Assembly: GCA_964531385.1 (NCBI GenBank)
Contig: CAZHGC010000007.1
Coordinates: forward strand, 1-64,000
DNA: 64,000 nt
Source: MGBC114079 sp964531385
GTDB taxonomy: Bacteria; Bacillota; Clostridia; Lachnospirales; CAG-274
Reading direction: 5' to 3'
Positions within the stretch are counted from its first letter, which is position 1. Each line of letters begins with the position of its first letter. The notes below the pieces were generated by a model. That model did not search any database. It saw nothing but the letters and a program-made list of their open reading frames with translations, and was not told the origin of the DNA. Below are positions 54,703-63,245 of the stretch, one piece after another. The position numbers and the translations under genes are program-made.

Positions 54703-55576
54703 ATGGACGAAAAAAAGAACTATGTCAAAGTTGTAATAGATAGTGCGATATACACTCTAATCGGCGTTGAAAGCGAAGAATACATTCAATCCGTAGCTGC
54801 ATATATAAACGAAAAAATAGCAGAACTAAATAAAGGAACTTTAAATCAAGTAAGCCTTAATAAATCATCATTAATCGTAACATTAAACATTGCCGATGAC
54901 TATTTCAAAGAAAAAGAAAAAACAAAAAAGCTTGAAGAAGAGGCAAAAAAATCACACAATCACTCAAACCAAAACAAAGGCTTATTAACTGAAAAGAACA
55001 GAGAAATAGAACAGCTGAAAGAAGAAAAGCAAGCATTTGAAATAAAAATAAATGCTCTAAGTTCCGATTTTTCCGAAACAAAAAACAAATATAAAAAATG
55101 TCAAGACGAACTTGCAGAAACAAAATCTCTTCTGACCGAAACACAAAACAGGCTCGCTTTTTCCGAAACGTCTTTGAAAAACAANNNNNNNNNNNNNNNN
55201 NNNNNNNNNNNNNNNNNNNNNNNNNNNNNNNNNNNNNNNNNNNNNNNNNNNNNNNNNNNNNNNNNNNNNNNNNNNNNNNNNNNNAGAAACCGAACTTGCA
55301 GAAACAAAATCGGCTCTAAAAAAATCACAAGACGAACTTGCAGAATTGAATTCCAAAAACGAGAAAAATCTCATTTCCGAAGAGCTTGAAGCCAACTTCT
55401 CAAAAGTCCAAGACGAACTTGCAGAAACAAAATCTCTTCTGACTGAAACACAAAACAGGCTCGCTTTTTCCGAAACGTCTTTGAAAAACAAAGAAACCGA
55501 ACTTGCAGAAACAAAATCGGCTCTAAAAAAATCACAAGACGAACTTAACGAGTTTATAGAAAATTTCGATAAATAA
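54703..55576 (+). CDS. zapA: Cell division protein ZapA with repeat-built coiled-coil extension (interrupted by an assembly gap)
   Basis: The first 100 residues are a ZapA domain (VKVVIDSAIYTLIGVESEEYIQSVAAYINEKIAEL), which cross-links FtsZ filaments at mid-cell. Normal ZapA ends near residue 100. Here a Glu/Lys/Ser-rich coiled coil follows, built from near-identical repeats such as DELAETKSLLTETQNRLAF and ETELAETKSALKKSQDEL. Without the 100 N the two flanks join in frame and give 257 residues; the true length depends on how many repeats the gap hides. The frame after the gap is shifted only because the N run is an arbitrary length. It ends 14 bases before the U32 protease gene. Confidence 0.85.
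55104..55555. repeat. 207-bp (69-codon) tandem repeat inside zapA
   Basis: Matching points such as GAAACCGAACTTGCAG at 55286 and 55493 are 207 bp apart, and AGACGAA at 55104 and 55411 are 207 bp apart once the 100 N are removed. Copies are nearly identical at DNA level: only one base differs over about 80 compared bases on one side. The period is a multiple of three, so copy number changes keep the frame. Confidence 0.85.
55185..55284. other. Assembly gap of 100 N
   Basis: Exactly 100 N, a placeholder length. The last known bases before it (codon start AA) and the first after it (A then GAA) rejoin the repeat without loss, so the hidden part is zero or a whole number of 207-bp units. Confidence 0.95.
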
Positions 55577-55590
55577 AGAAAGGTGATATT

Positions 55591-57987
55591 TTGAAAACTC
55601 AAAATCCGCCGGAACTTCTTTCTCCGGCAGGCACAAAAGACAGTATATATTCCGCCGTAAACAACGGCTGTAACGCAATATATCTCGGCGGAAAAAACTT
55701 CAACGCAAGAAAATTTGCGTCAAATTTCTCCGATGAAGATTTAACCGAAATAATTGATTTTTGCCATATAAGAGGAGTAAAAGTTTTAATAACATTAAAC
55801 ATTCTTTATAAAAATTCAGAAATAAATGCTGTTCTGCGTTTTGTATCAAAAATGTATGCTGCCGGAGCCGATGCTTTCATAGTTCAGGATTTGGGAATGT
55901 TCAGTCTCCTAAAAGCAAACTTTCCCTCAATCCGTCTCCACGCAAGCACACAAATGACAGCTCATAACATTGAAACAGTAAATTTTCTGAATAAAATCGG
56001 ATTTTCAAGAATTGTTTTAAGCCGAGAACTTTCTCTCAATGAAATTGAATATATATCAAAAAACACACCTGCCGAAATTGAAGTTTTCGTTCATGGTGCA
56101 CTTTGCGTAAGTTATTCTGGAAGATGCCTAATGAGCAGTATGATAGGCGAAAGAAGCGGAAATCGTGGCCAATGTGCCCAGCCTTGCCGAATGAAATACG
56201 CCCTTTTAAAGAACAATAAGAAAATAGAAGAAAACTATTTGTTAAGCCCAAAAGATATAATGACTTTAAATTCAATAAACAAGCTTATATTTGCCGGAGT
56301 AAATTCTTTCAAAATCGAAGGAAGAATGAAAAGCCCGGAATATGTTGCACAGGTAACAAAAATATATCGAAAATATATAGACCTGTCGCTTTCAAAAAAA
56401 TTTGTCTCCGCAAATTCCGAAGACGTTGAAAAACTAACCCAAATATTCAATCGTGGCGGTGAATTTTCAACAGGCTACTTAAACAATTGGGCAGGAACAA
56501 AAATGATAAGCCCATCTCCAAAAAGTAGCGGAATAAAAATCGGAACAGTTGAAAAATACAACCCTGCATCGCAAAAAGCAACAATCGCTCTTTCAAAATC
56601 CGTAATTGCCGGAGACGGCATAGAAATATGGACAGAAAAAGAACCGCACGTCGGTTGCGGAATATCAAAACCAGCACAAAAAAACAGCAAAATATCTTTA
56701 AAAATAAAAGGCAACATAAAAAAAGGAAATGACGTATATAAATCATACGATAAACAATTAAATGACGAATTAAAGAAAGAATATGCAAAAGATACACGAA
56801 AACGTGAAGTTTTTGCAAGTTTAACCGCAAAATTGAATTCTCCGATAAAATTAAAACTTTCTTGCAAAAACATAACAATCGAAGAAGAAGGCACATTGAT
56901 TTTACCAGCACAAAACAAACCTCTTGAAATCCAAGATTTGATAAATCGCCTTTCAAAAACAGGAGGAACTCCGTTTTCGTTAAATTTTCAAGAAATCGAA
57001 CATAGCGACAATATATACCTCCCAATAGGTGAAATAAATGCCTTTCGCCGAAATGCGTTATCAAAACTTTCCGAAAAAATATCACAAAGTTATAAAAAAG
57101 AAGAAATCGTTGTTTCCCACACTCCTGAAAAAAGAGTTCTGCCGTCAGAAAAATATATAACCGTTCATTTAAACACAGATGAACAATTCAACGTTGCAAT
57201 AACTCATAACATAAAAAGAATTTATTTCGAGTTCAATAATCAACTTTTAACAAATTTAAACAAATATGTTGAAACTGCCCATTCAAAAAACATTGAATTT
57301 TATATATGCTTTCCAAAAATATACAGAAAACCTTTTTTTGATGAATTTGAAAAAATATATAAAAATTTCGAAAACAGTTCAGCCGATGGTTATTTAATCA
57401 GAAATTTCCAACAGCTGAAAACAAATAAAAAGCTTGTTTCCGACTACACTTTTAATATATTTAACAGTGCAAGCGTAAATTTCATAAGCTCGTTCTTCAA
57501 CGAAATAACATTATCTCCGGAATTAACCCTTCCCGAATTAAACGAGCTTGCCTCAAATCAAACGGAAATTTTTGCATATGGAAGACCAACGTTAATGACA
57601 ACACATCAATGCCCCGTTGGCTTATATGATGCAAAAAAAACAACTGGGCAATTTTGTAGCCAAAAAAACAATACGGAAAATTATTATTTAAAAGACAGAA
57701 TGTCCGCCCTTTTCCCTGTTCAAAGAGATTGTCAAACTTGCACAGCCTCAATTTTAAACAGTTCGCCAATCTGTGTTTTAAATAAATTTGACGAAATAAA
57801 AAACATTCCGTCAAAATATTTCCGATTAACATTCACCGATGAAAACAAAACGGAAGTAAACAACATTATTCATTCCCATATAAATTTTATAACATCAACC
57901 CCTTTAGATGCCCAAACAAAAAATACAATTTCCGAAATCAAATCAAAAAATTTCTCAAGCGGGCATTTTTTCAAGGGTGTTTTGTAA
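55591..57987 (+). CDS. U32 family peptidase / RNA hydroxylation protein with DUF3656
   Basis: A protein of 798 residues. The U32 core has ELLSPAGTKDSIYSAVNNGCNAIYLGG at the start and the signature EVFVHGALCVSYSGRCLMSS...GNRGQCAQPCR with conserved cysteines. The C-terminal half carries the DUF3656 region and a second Cys cluster near MTTHQCPVGLYDA and QRDCQTCTAS. Related proteins (RlhA, TrhP) hydroxylate 23S rRNA or tRNA cytidines or uridines, so the peptidase name may mislead. The start is TTG with AAAGGTG five bases upstream, 14 bases after zapA, indicating cotranscription. Confidence 0.88.
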   Translation: MKTQNPPELLSPAGTKDSIYSAVNNGCNAIYLGGKNFNARKFASNFSDEDLTEIIDFCHIRGVKVLITLNILYKNSEINAVLRFVSKMYAAGADAFIVQDLGMFSLLKANFPSIRLHASTQMTAHNIETVNFLNKIGFSRIVLSRELSLNEIEYISKNTPAEIEVFVHGALCVSYSGRCLMSSMIGERSGNRGQCAQPCRMKYALLKNNKKIEENYLLSPKDIMTLNSINKLIFAGVNSFKIEGRMKSPEYVAQVTKIYRKYIDLSLSKKFVSANSEDVEKLTQIFNRGGEFSTGYLNNWAGTKMISPSPKSSGIKIGTVEKYNPASQKATIALSKSVIAGDGIEIWTEKEPHVGCGISKPAQKNSKISLKIKGNIKKGNDVYKSYDKQLNDELKKEYAKDTRKREVFASLTAKLNSPIKLKLSCKNITIEEEGTLILPAQNKPLEIQDLINRLSKTGGTPFSLNFQEIEHSDNIYLPIGEINAFRRNALSKLSEKISQSYKKEEIVVSHTPEKRVLPSEKYITVHLNTDEQFNVAITHNIKRIYFEFNNQLLTNLNKYVETAHSKNIEFYICFPKIYRKPFFDEFEKIYKNFENSSADGYLIRNFQQLKTNKKLVSDYTFNIFNSASVNFISSFFNEITLSPELTLPELNELASNQTEIFAYGRPTLMTTHQCPVGLYDAKKTTGQFCSQKNNTENYYLKDRMSALFPVQRDCQTCTASILNSSPICVLNKFDEIKNIPSKYFRLTFTDENKTEVNNIIHSHINFITSTPLDAQTKNTISEIKSKNFSSGHFFKGVL

Positions 57988-58014
57988 AACACAATTTTAA
58001 TTGGAGTGACCTTT

Positions 58015-59358
58015 ATGTATGAAATACTAACAACTTTAAGTAAATATTTATTTTTGTTTTATATGGTTTTCTTTCTTTGGCAAACCACAAAAATAATACT
58101 TACAAAACAAAATCTGTTCCATAGCAAGCTAAGCAACTGTATATTCAAACAATATATAGTTTTAATGCTTTTCCATATAACCGCATTTTTAATACTTTCC
58201 TACAACCCCGAAACGCTTTCTTTCAATCCAAAATCATTGTTAGTCTGCGTTCTCGGAATAATCTTGTTCACAGTTTCTCATATAGTTTTGAGATTAACAT
58301 ATCCTGCATCAAATCGCTTAATATGGAACAGTATATTTTTTCTGTGTGATGTCGGGCTTGTAACGTTGCAAAGGTTAAACCCCGAATTGGCACAAAAACA
58401 GCTTCTTTGGCTGTTTTCTGGCTTTCTAACGGTTTTCCTTATGCCAATTATTTTAGATTTTATAAAAGACCTTTCAAAGTTAAAATATCTTTATCTGGGT
58501 CTTTCTTTTATAATGCTTTTTTCAACGTTTTTCTTTGGAAATGTTGAGGGCGGTGCAAAAAATTGGCTAACAATCAAATCCATAACTTTCCAGCCCTCCG
58601 AACCAATAAAGCTCCTTTTCATACTTTATATAGTTGCCGAGCTTGCAAAACCAAAACTTGAAATTAAAAACATAATAATATCAACGGCAATAAGCGGTGC
58701 CGTAATTTTATTCCTTGTTTTCCAAAAAGATTTGGGAAGTGCCCTAATCTTTTTTGTAACCTATATGGTTGTAATCTATATTTCAACTTCAAGCAACTTA
58801 ATTCTTTTTTCCGGAATACTCCTTGCGGTTGTCTGCTCAATAATAGCCTACAACCTCTTTGGCCATATCCAAACAAGAGTTGCATCTTGGCTAAATCCTT
58901 GGGCAGATATAGAACATGGCGGTTATCAAATAACCCAATCTCTTTTTGCAATAAGCACCTATGGTTTTTGGGGGTCGGGTCTAACAAGAGGAATGCCCTC
59001 GTCAATTCCCGTTGTTGAAAGAGATTTCATTTTTTCGGCAATCTGCGAAGAATTCGGCGTATTATTCGTAATATGCTTAATATTGCTCTTTCTAACAATA
59101 TTTTATTTGTGCATAAAAATCGCATTGGAATCAAGAAATCGTTATATGAGCGTTCTTGTCTCCGCCCTAACTTGCCTAATGTGTTTTCAAACATTTTTGA
59201 TAATAGGCGGTGTAATAAAATTAATCCCAATGACAGGAGTAACATTGCCGTTCATAAGCTATGGCGGAACTTCAATAGTCATTTGTTTCATAGCAATCGG
59301 AATAATACAATGGGTTTGCGTAAAAACACAAAAATCGTTGCTTGCCCAATCAATATAA
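58015..59358 (+). CDS. SEDS-family peptidoglycan glycosyltransferase (FtsW/RodA/SpoVE)
   Basis: A membrane polymerase of lipid II with 447 residues and about ten helices. Conserved segments: GGAKNWLTIKSITFQPSEPIKL, LVFQKDLGSALIFF (catalytic Asp after QKD), SIPVVERDFIFSAICEEFG, and MTGVTLPFISYGGTSI. The start ATG 58015 has GGAG eight bases upstream. It precedes a class B PBP by 43 bases, the standard SEDS-PBP pairing. Whether it serves division, elongation or spore cortex is not decidable, although proximity to zapA favours division. Confidence 0.93.
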   Translation: MYEILTTLSKYLFLFYMVFFLWQTTKIILTKQNLFHSKLSNCIFKQYIVLMLFHITAFLILSYNPETLSFNPKSLLVCVLGIILFTVSHIVLRLTYPASNRLIWNSIFFLCDVGLVTLQRLNPELAQKQLLWLFSGFLTVFLMPIILDFIKDLSKLKYLYLGLSFIMLFSTFFFGNVEGGAKNWLTIKSITFQPSEPIKLLFILYIVAELAKPKLEIKNIIISTAISGAVILFLVFQKDLGSALIFFVTYMVVIYISTSSNLILFSGILLAVVCSIIAYNLFGHIQTRVASWLNPWADIEHGGYQITQSLFAISTYGFWGSGLTRGMPSSIPVVERDFIFSAICEEFGVLFVICLILLFLTIFYLCIKIALESRNRYMSVLVSALTCLMCFQTFLIIGGVIKLIPMTGVTLPFISYGGTSIVICFIAIGIIQWVCVKTQKSLLAQSI

Positions 59359-59401
59359 CAAACGGCAAAACTCAACAAAATAAAAAAGACGGTGATATAA
59401 A

Positions 59402-60787
59402 ATGAAAAAAAATATGAAAAGAGTGTTCTTTTTCTATTCTCTTCTGTTTTTTGCGTTAATACTCCACTTAATAAATTTTACGGTTTTCGAAAAAGACACC
59501 GCAATAAATTCATATAATCCTCGCTTAAATAAAATTGACAACAGCATACAGCGGGGAATAATTTTCGATTCAAACGGAATAACACTTGCCGATACAATAA
59601 CAACTGGCGGAAGCATACAACGGCAATATTACTACCCCGAAGAATTTTGCCACATAATAGGTTATATGCCAAAAGGAAAAGCGGGAATAGAAGCAAAATA
59701 TAATTTCACATTGCAAGACCTCAACAATGAGTTATATCAAAGAATAACTTGTTTATTTTCCAAAGACGAAATACCTCGAGGAAATAACATATTTCTAACA
59801 ATAGACAGCAAACTTCAACAATATGTTTGCAAAAAATTAGGAAAATCAAAAGGAGCTGTTGTTGTAACCGAACCGTCAACAGGCAAAATTCTTGCAATGG
59901 CATCATATCCAAATTTCAACCCGTCAAAAATAGAAAAAAATTGGGACACATTGAAAAACGATTCGGAAAACAGCCCTCTTCTAAACAGAGCAACACAAGG
60001 GCTTTATCCTCCCGGCTCAACTTTTAAAATATTAACAGCCGGTGCCGAAATCGAAAAAAATCAAAATTATAAAGATTACTACTATACCTGCATCGGCGAA
60101 GATTCTTTCGACAGAAAAAAAATACATTGCTTCAATTCAACCTCACATGGCAAAGAAACGCTAAACGATGCGGTGAAACACTCTTGCAACACTTTCTTTG
60201 CAACAATCGGCTTAAACCTCGGAAGCACAACACTTTCGGAATATGCCGAAAAAGCAATGTTCAACAAACCTCTTAATTACACGCTTGAATATAACAAAAG
60301 TTCATTTGCACTAACCGAAAATTCAACAATAACCGAAATCGTCGAAACAGCCATAGGTCAAGGCAAAACCCTCGTTTCTCCTCTCCATATGGCAGCAATC
60401 ACATCGGCTGTTGCAAACAACGGAACACTTATGAAACCATATATAATTGACCATACGGAATCATATTCAAGAAATACATTGGACACAACTTTTCCGGAAA
60501 AATTATCAACTGTATTTTCAGAAGAAACATCAAAAAAATTAACCGATATGATGATAAGTGTTGTAAAATCGGGAACTGCAACCGAAGCAAAAATAACCGG
60601 AATAACCGTTGCCGGAAAAACGGGAACTGCCGAAAACTCTTCCGGAAAAGACCACGCTTGGTTCACAGCTTTCGCCCCCGCCGAAAATCCCCAAATAACG
60701 GTAACCGTACTTTTGGAAAACGCCGGAACCGGAAGCAATGCAATTCCAATAGCTCGTGATATAATAAAATATTATCTTAATAACTAA
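59402..60787 (+). CDS. Class B penicillin-binding protein (PbpA type)
   Basis: A peptidoglycan transpeptidase of 461 residues. A single transmembrane anchor at about 8-28, a short dimerisation region (QRGIIFDSNGITLADT), then the transpeptidase domain with SxxK in LYPPGSTFKILTAG, SxN in VKHSCNTFFATIG and KTG in VAGKTGTAENSSG. The shortness is typical of the actinobacterial/clostridial PbpA group. Partner of the preceding SEDS protein. GGTGAT precedes the ATG. Confidence 0.94.
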   Translation: MKKNMKRVFFFYSLLFFALILHLINFTVFEKDTAINSYNPRLNKIDNSIQRGIIFDSNGITLADTITTGGSIQRQYYYPEEFCHIIGYMPKGKAGIEAKYNFTLQDLNNELYQRITCLFSKDEIPRGNNIFLTIDSKLQQYVCKKLGKSKGAVVVTEPSTGKILAMASYPNFNPSKIEKNWDTLKNDSENSPLLNRATQGLYPPGSTFKILTAGAEIEKNQNYKDYYYTCIGEDSFDRKKIHCFNSTSHGKETLNDAVKHSCNTFFATIGLNLGSTTLSEYAEKAMFNKPLNYTLEYNKSSFALTENSTITEIVETAIGQGKTLVSPLHMAAITSAVANNGTLMKPYIIDHTESYSRNTLDTTFPEKLSTVFSEETSKKLTDMMISVVKSGTATEAKITGITVAGKTGTAENSSGKDHAWFTAFAPAENPQITVTVLLENAGTGSNAIPIARDIIKYYLNN

Positions 60788-60790
60788 AAT

Positions 60791-60849
60791 AAAGGCTCAA
60801 CAATAAATATTCAATGCACTTCTTCGCAAAACATTTATTTTGAGCCTTT
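60791..60849 (+). terminator. Terminator of zapA-to-PBP operon
   Basis: AAAGGCTCAA plus AATAAAT pair with the complementary downstream arm (one mismatch), followed by a T-rich run. It starts three bases after the PBP stop. Confidence 0.8.
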
Positions 60850-60879
60850 CGTTTATTCAAAATACATTTCAAAATAAAC

Positions 60880-61374
60880 AATAAAATAGCCTGTTATCTT
60901 AATCATTATAATGAACAATTAAAACAACAGGCTACCTAATCGAAAAATCATCTAACGCTTCTATTTCCGACCACACCTTTCACATTCATTTATTTTTTAT
61001 GTTAATTTTTAATTCAATCATAATTTATTAATGCCAACGCTAAACTTTGAAATACCCTATATATGAAATTATTACAAGCCCGCAAACACAAACCCGTTTG
61101 GCTTGAATAATGGAAATTGTTAATCCCGCAAATTTCAAAATTATATGCTTATTTATTAATGTTAATCACACTTAAAAATTCTTAATATATGAACGTTCGT
61201 TATATAGTTTTATTTTTTTACAAAATCCCAAAAACATTAATAAATTTTTTTGAATAAAAATTAACTGAGCTTATCTTTCTGGCGGACTCACTCCTTTCAA
61301 AGTTATAGCCAAATAATAAAATTAATTTTAAAATTTACTGTTAAATTTTATTATCTGTCGCTTTCTTTACTGTA
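60880..61374 (-). ncRNA. Predicted long noncoding RNA, minus strand
   Basis: A gene-free interval of about 690 bp carries a perfect consensus promoter (61380-61408, minus) and a terminator hairpin (60887-60934) followed by TTTTATTGTTT on the minus strand. The resulting transcript would be about 495 nt. It holds no ORF longer than about 21 codons, and none of these has a ribosome site. Folded elements I can see: a 5' stem ATAATAAAAT/ATTTTATTAT near 61310-61355; a GC-richer island with GGAGTGAGTCCGCC near 61278-61295; a 16-pair hairpin, ATTATTCAAGCC with AAAC against GTTTGCGGGCTTG and AATAAT, near 61064-61111. It does not resemble RNase P RNA, tmRNA, SRP RNA or 6S RNA as far as I can tell. Ends are estimates. 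Confidence 0.55.
60887..60934 (-). terminator. Terminator of the predicted noncoding RNA
   Basis: TAGCCTGTT (60887-60895) and AACAGGCTA (60926-60934) form a perfect 9-bp outer stem; CATTATAATG inside can pair with itself. The T-rich run follows only on the minus strand. Confidence 0.65.
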
Positions 61375-61379
61375 ATTAC

Positions 61380-61408
61380 ATTATACACTTTACATAATAT
61401 TTTGTCAA
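61380..61408 (-). promoter_or_regulatory. Perfect consensus sigma-A promoter
   Basis: TTGACA (61403-61408), exactly 17 bp, TATAAT (61380-61385) on the minus strand. It points away from the hydrogenase-like gene into gene-free sequence. All twelve hexamer bases match consensus, the strongest promoter in the window. Confidence 0.8.
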
Positions 61409-61456
61409 CACTTTTTTTATTTTTATTTAAATTTTATAAAACACACAAAAATACAC

Positions 61457-61485
61457 TGTAAATTTAATTCATTGTATGCTATAAT
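61457..61485 (+). promoter_or_regulatory. Extended -10 promoter of the hydrogenase-like gene
   Basis: TGCTATAAT (61477-61485) is an extended -10; the -35 position holds only a weak TGTAAA (61457-61462). It lies about 50 bp before the start at 61537 and is back to back with the noncoding RNA promoter. Confidence 0.5.
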
Positions 61486-61536
61486 ATTCAAGCAACAAAA
61501 AACCGTAAAATAATTTTACAATTAAAGAGGTCTAAA

Positions 61537-63234
61537 ATGTCAATATTAAAATTCAAAAAAGTAAATTGCAAAGATTGTTATAAATGCGTTCGACATTGCC
61601 CTGTCAAAGCAATTGAGGTTCGCGACCACCAAGCAAAAATAATCGAAAGCGAATGTATTTTGTGCGGAAATTGCACAATAGTCTGTCCGCAAAATGCAAA
61701 AGAAGATATAAGCAGTATAAACCTAATAAAAAAAGCTCTTTCGGAAAAAACAAACCTAATTGCAACCGTTGCTCCCTCATACATAGCAAATTACAATATA
61801 ACTTCATTTTTCCAAATGCAACAGGCTTTAACAAAATTAGGTTTTCATAACGCTTACGAAACCGCCGAAGGTGCATACATAGTAAAAACAGAATATGAAA
61901 AAATTTTGGAAAATGAAAAAAATTCCGTTGTAATATCCTCTTGTTGCCCAACAGTTGTTCAATATCTTGAAAAAAATTACCCTCAAATGTTAAAATATCT
62001 TGCAAAAACGCTTTCTCCAATGCAGGCACATTCAAAATTATTAAAACAATCTTTTCCAAACTCAAAAATTGTATTCATAGGCCCTTGCATTTCAAAAAAA
62101 GCAGAATTGGAAGAAGATTGCAATTACACAGATTATGTAATAACATTCGAAGAGCTCGACGAGTGGCTTTCAAGTGAAAATATAACATTTGAAAATACCC
62201 CCTCCAACGATGAAAAAAAATTATCACGATTTTTTCCAACAACCGGCGGAATTTTAAAAACAATGAAAAAGAACGCAAATTATAAATACATATCAATCGA
62301 TGGCATAGATAATTGCCAAAAAGTTTTCGAAGAAATAGAAAATAATAAAATTTCAAATTGTTTTATAGAAATGAGTGCTTGTTTTGGAAGTTGCATAAAC
62401 GGGCCCTCTTTTAAAAGAAAAACTTCAAATCCAATATCTGCAATAATCTCCGTTGAAAATTCGGCAGTCTCCCCCGAACTTTCAAAAAATTACACTCAGG
62501 ATTTCAACATAAATTATGATTTTTCAATAAATCGAACTTTTAAAGACAAATCCGTAAAAAAATTCCTTCCCGATGAAAAAACAATAACATCAATATTAAG
62601 AAAAATGGGAAAAAACGGAATTGAAGACGAATTAAACTGTGGCTCTTGCGGATACCAAACCTGTCGTGAAAAAGCCGTTGCAATATATGAAAACAAAGCC
62701 GAAATAAGTATGTGCCTACCATATATGAAAAAACGTGCCGAATCTTTTTCAGATAAAATTATAACAATAACACCAAATCTCATATTAACCGTTGATATGG
62801 ATTTAAACATACAGCAAATAAACAAATCCGCCCTTGATGCTTTCAAAATAACTTCCGAAAAAGATATAATCGGATTTCCTGTTTCCCGCCTTCTTGATGA
62901 ATTTGATTTTGTAAACATAATCGCCGAAGAAAAAACAACCGAAAAAAAATACAAATTCCTTGCAGATTATAATCTATATCTTGAACAAACGTTTTTTTAC
63001 GATAAATCAAACGGCTTGATAATTTGCATAATGAAAGATATAACTGCAGATAAAAAACGAAAAACAAAAATTAAAAATTCAAGACTCAACGCCGCAAATA
63101 TGGCAGATGATATAGTTGAAAAACAACTCAGAATTGTCCACGAAATAGCCTCTCTTTTAGGTGAAACAGCCGCCGAAACAAAAGTTGCCGTCGAAGATTT
63201 AAAAAATGCAATACTTCTTGATGAAGAAGAATAG
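61537..63234 (+). CDS. Sensory-type [FeFe]-hydrogenase-like protein with PAS domain
   Basis: 565 residues in four parts. A 2x[4Fe-4S] ferredoxin domain (Cys11, 14, 17, 21 and 40, 43, 46, 50). A hydrogenase H-cluster domain with SSCCPT (Cys136/137), GPCISKK (Cys184) and SACFGSC (Cys282, Cys286), so the cluster cysteines are kept although the third loop lacks the usual GGG. A further Fe-S motif C368-C371-C376-C393. A PAS domain (about 405-500) and a helical tail. This is the layout of group C/HydS sensory hydrogenases, thought to sense H2 or redox state and not to evolve H2. It is followed 11 bases later by a phosphatase. Confidence 0.88.
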   Translation: MSILKFKKVNCKDCYKCVRHCPVKAIEVRDHQAKIIESECILCGNCTIVCPQNAKEDISSINLIKKALSEKTNLIATVAPSYIANYNITSFFQMQQALTKLGFHNAYETAEGAYIVKTEYEKILENEKNSVVISSCCPTVVQYLEKNYPQMLKYLAKTLSPMQAHSKLLKQSFPNSKIVFIGPCISKKAELEEDCNYTDYVITFEELDEWLSSENITFENTPSNDEKKLSRFFPTTGGILKTMKKNANYKYISIDGIDNCQKVFEEIENNKISNCFIEMSACFGSCINGPSFKRKTSNPISAIISVENSAVSPELSKNYTQDFNINYDFSINRTFKDKSVKKFLPDEKTITSILRKMGKNGIEDELNCGSCGYQTCREKAVAIYENKAEISMCLPYMKKRAESFSDKIITITPNLILTVDMDLNIQQINKSALDAFKITSEKDIIGFPVSRLLDEFDFVNIIAEEKTTEKKYKFLADYNLYLEQTFFYDKSNGLIICIMKDITADKKRKTKIKNSRLNAANMADDIVEKQLRIVHEIASLLGETAAETKVAVEDLKNAILLDEEE

Positions 63235-63245
63235 GAGGTGCTTAA

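Noticed and set aside
55185..55284. A frameshift or truncation in zapA at the N run
   Set aside because: The frame change comes from the arbitrary 100-N length. Removing the N restores one continuous frame and the repeat register.
61178..61245. Small minus-strand ORF of 21 codons inside the noncoding RNA
   Set aside because: There is no ribosome site and the composition is that of the surrounding AT-rich sequence.
60880..61374. Assignment of the noncoding RNA to RNase P RNA, tmRNA, SRP RNA or 6S RNA
   Set aside because: The conserved sequence cores of RNase P, tmRNA and SRP are absent by eye, and the 5' and 3' ends do not pair as in 6S RNA.
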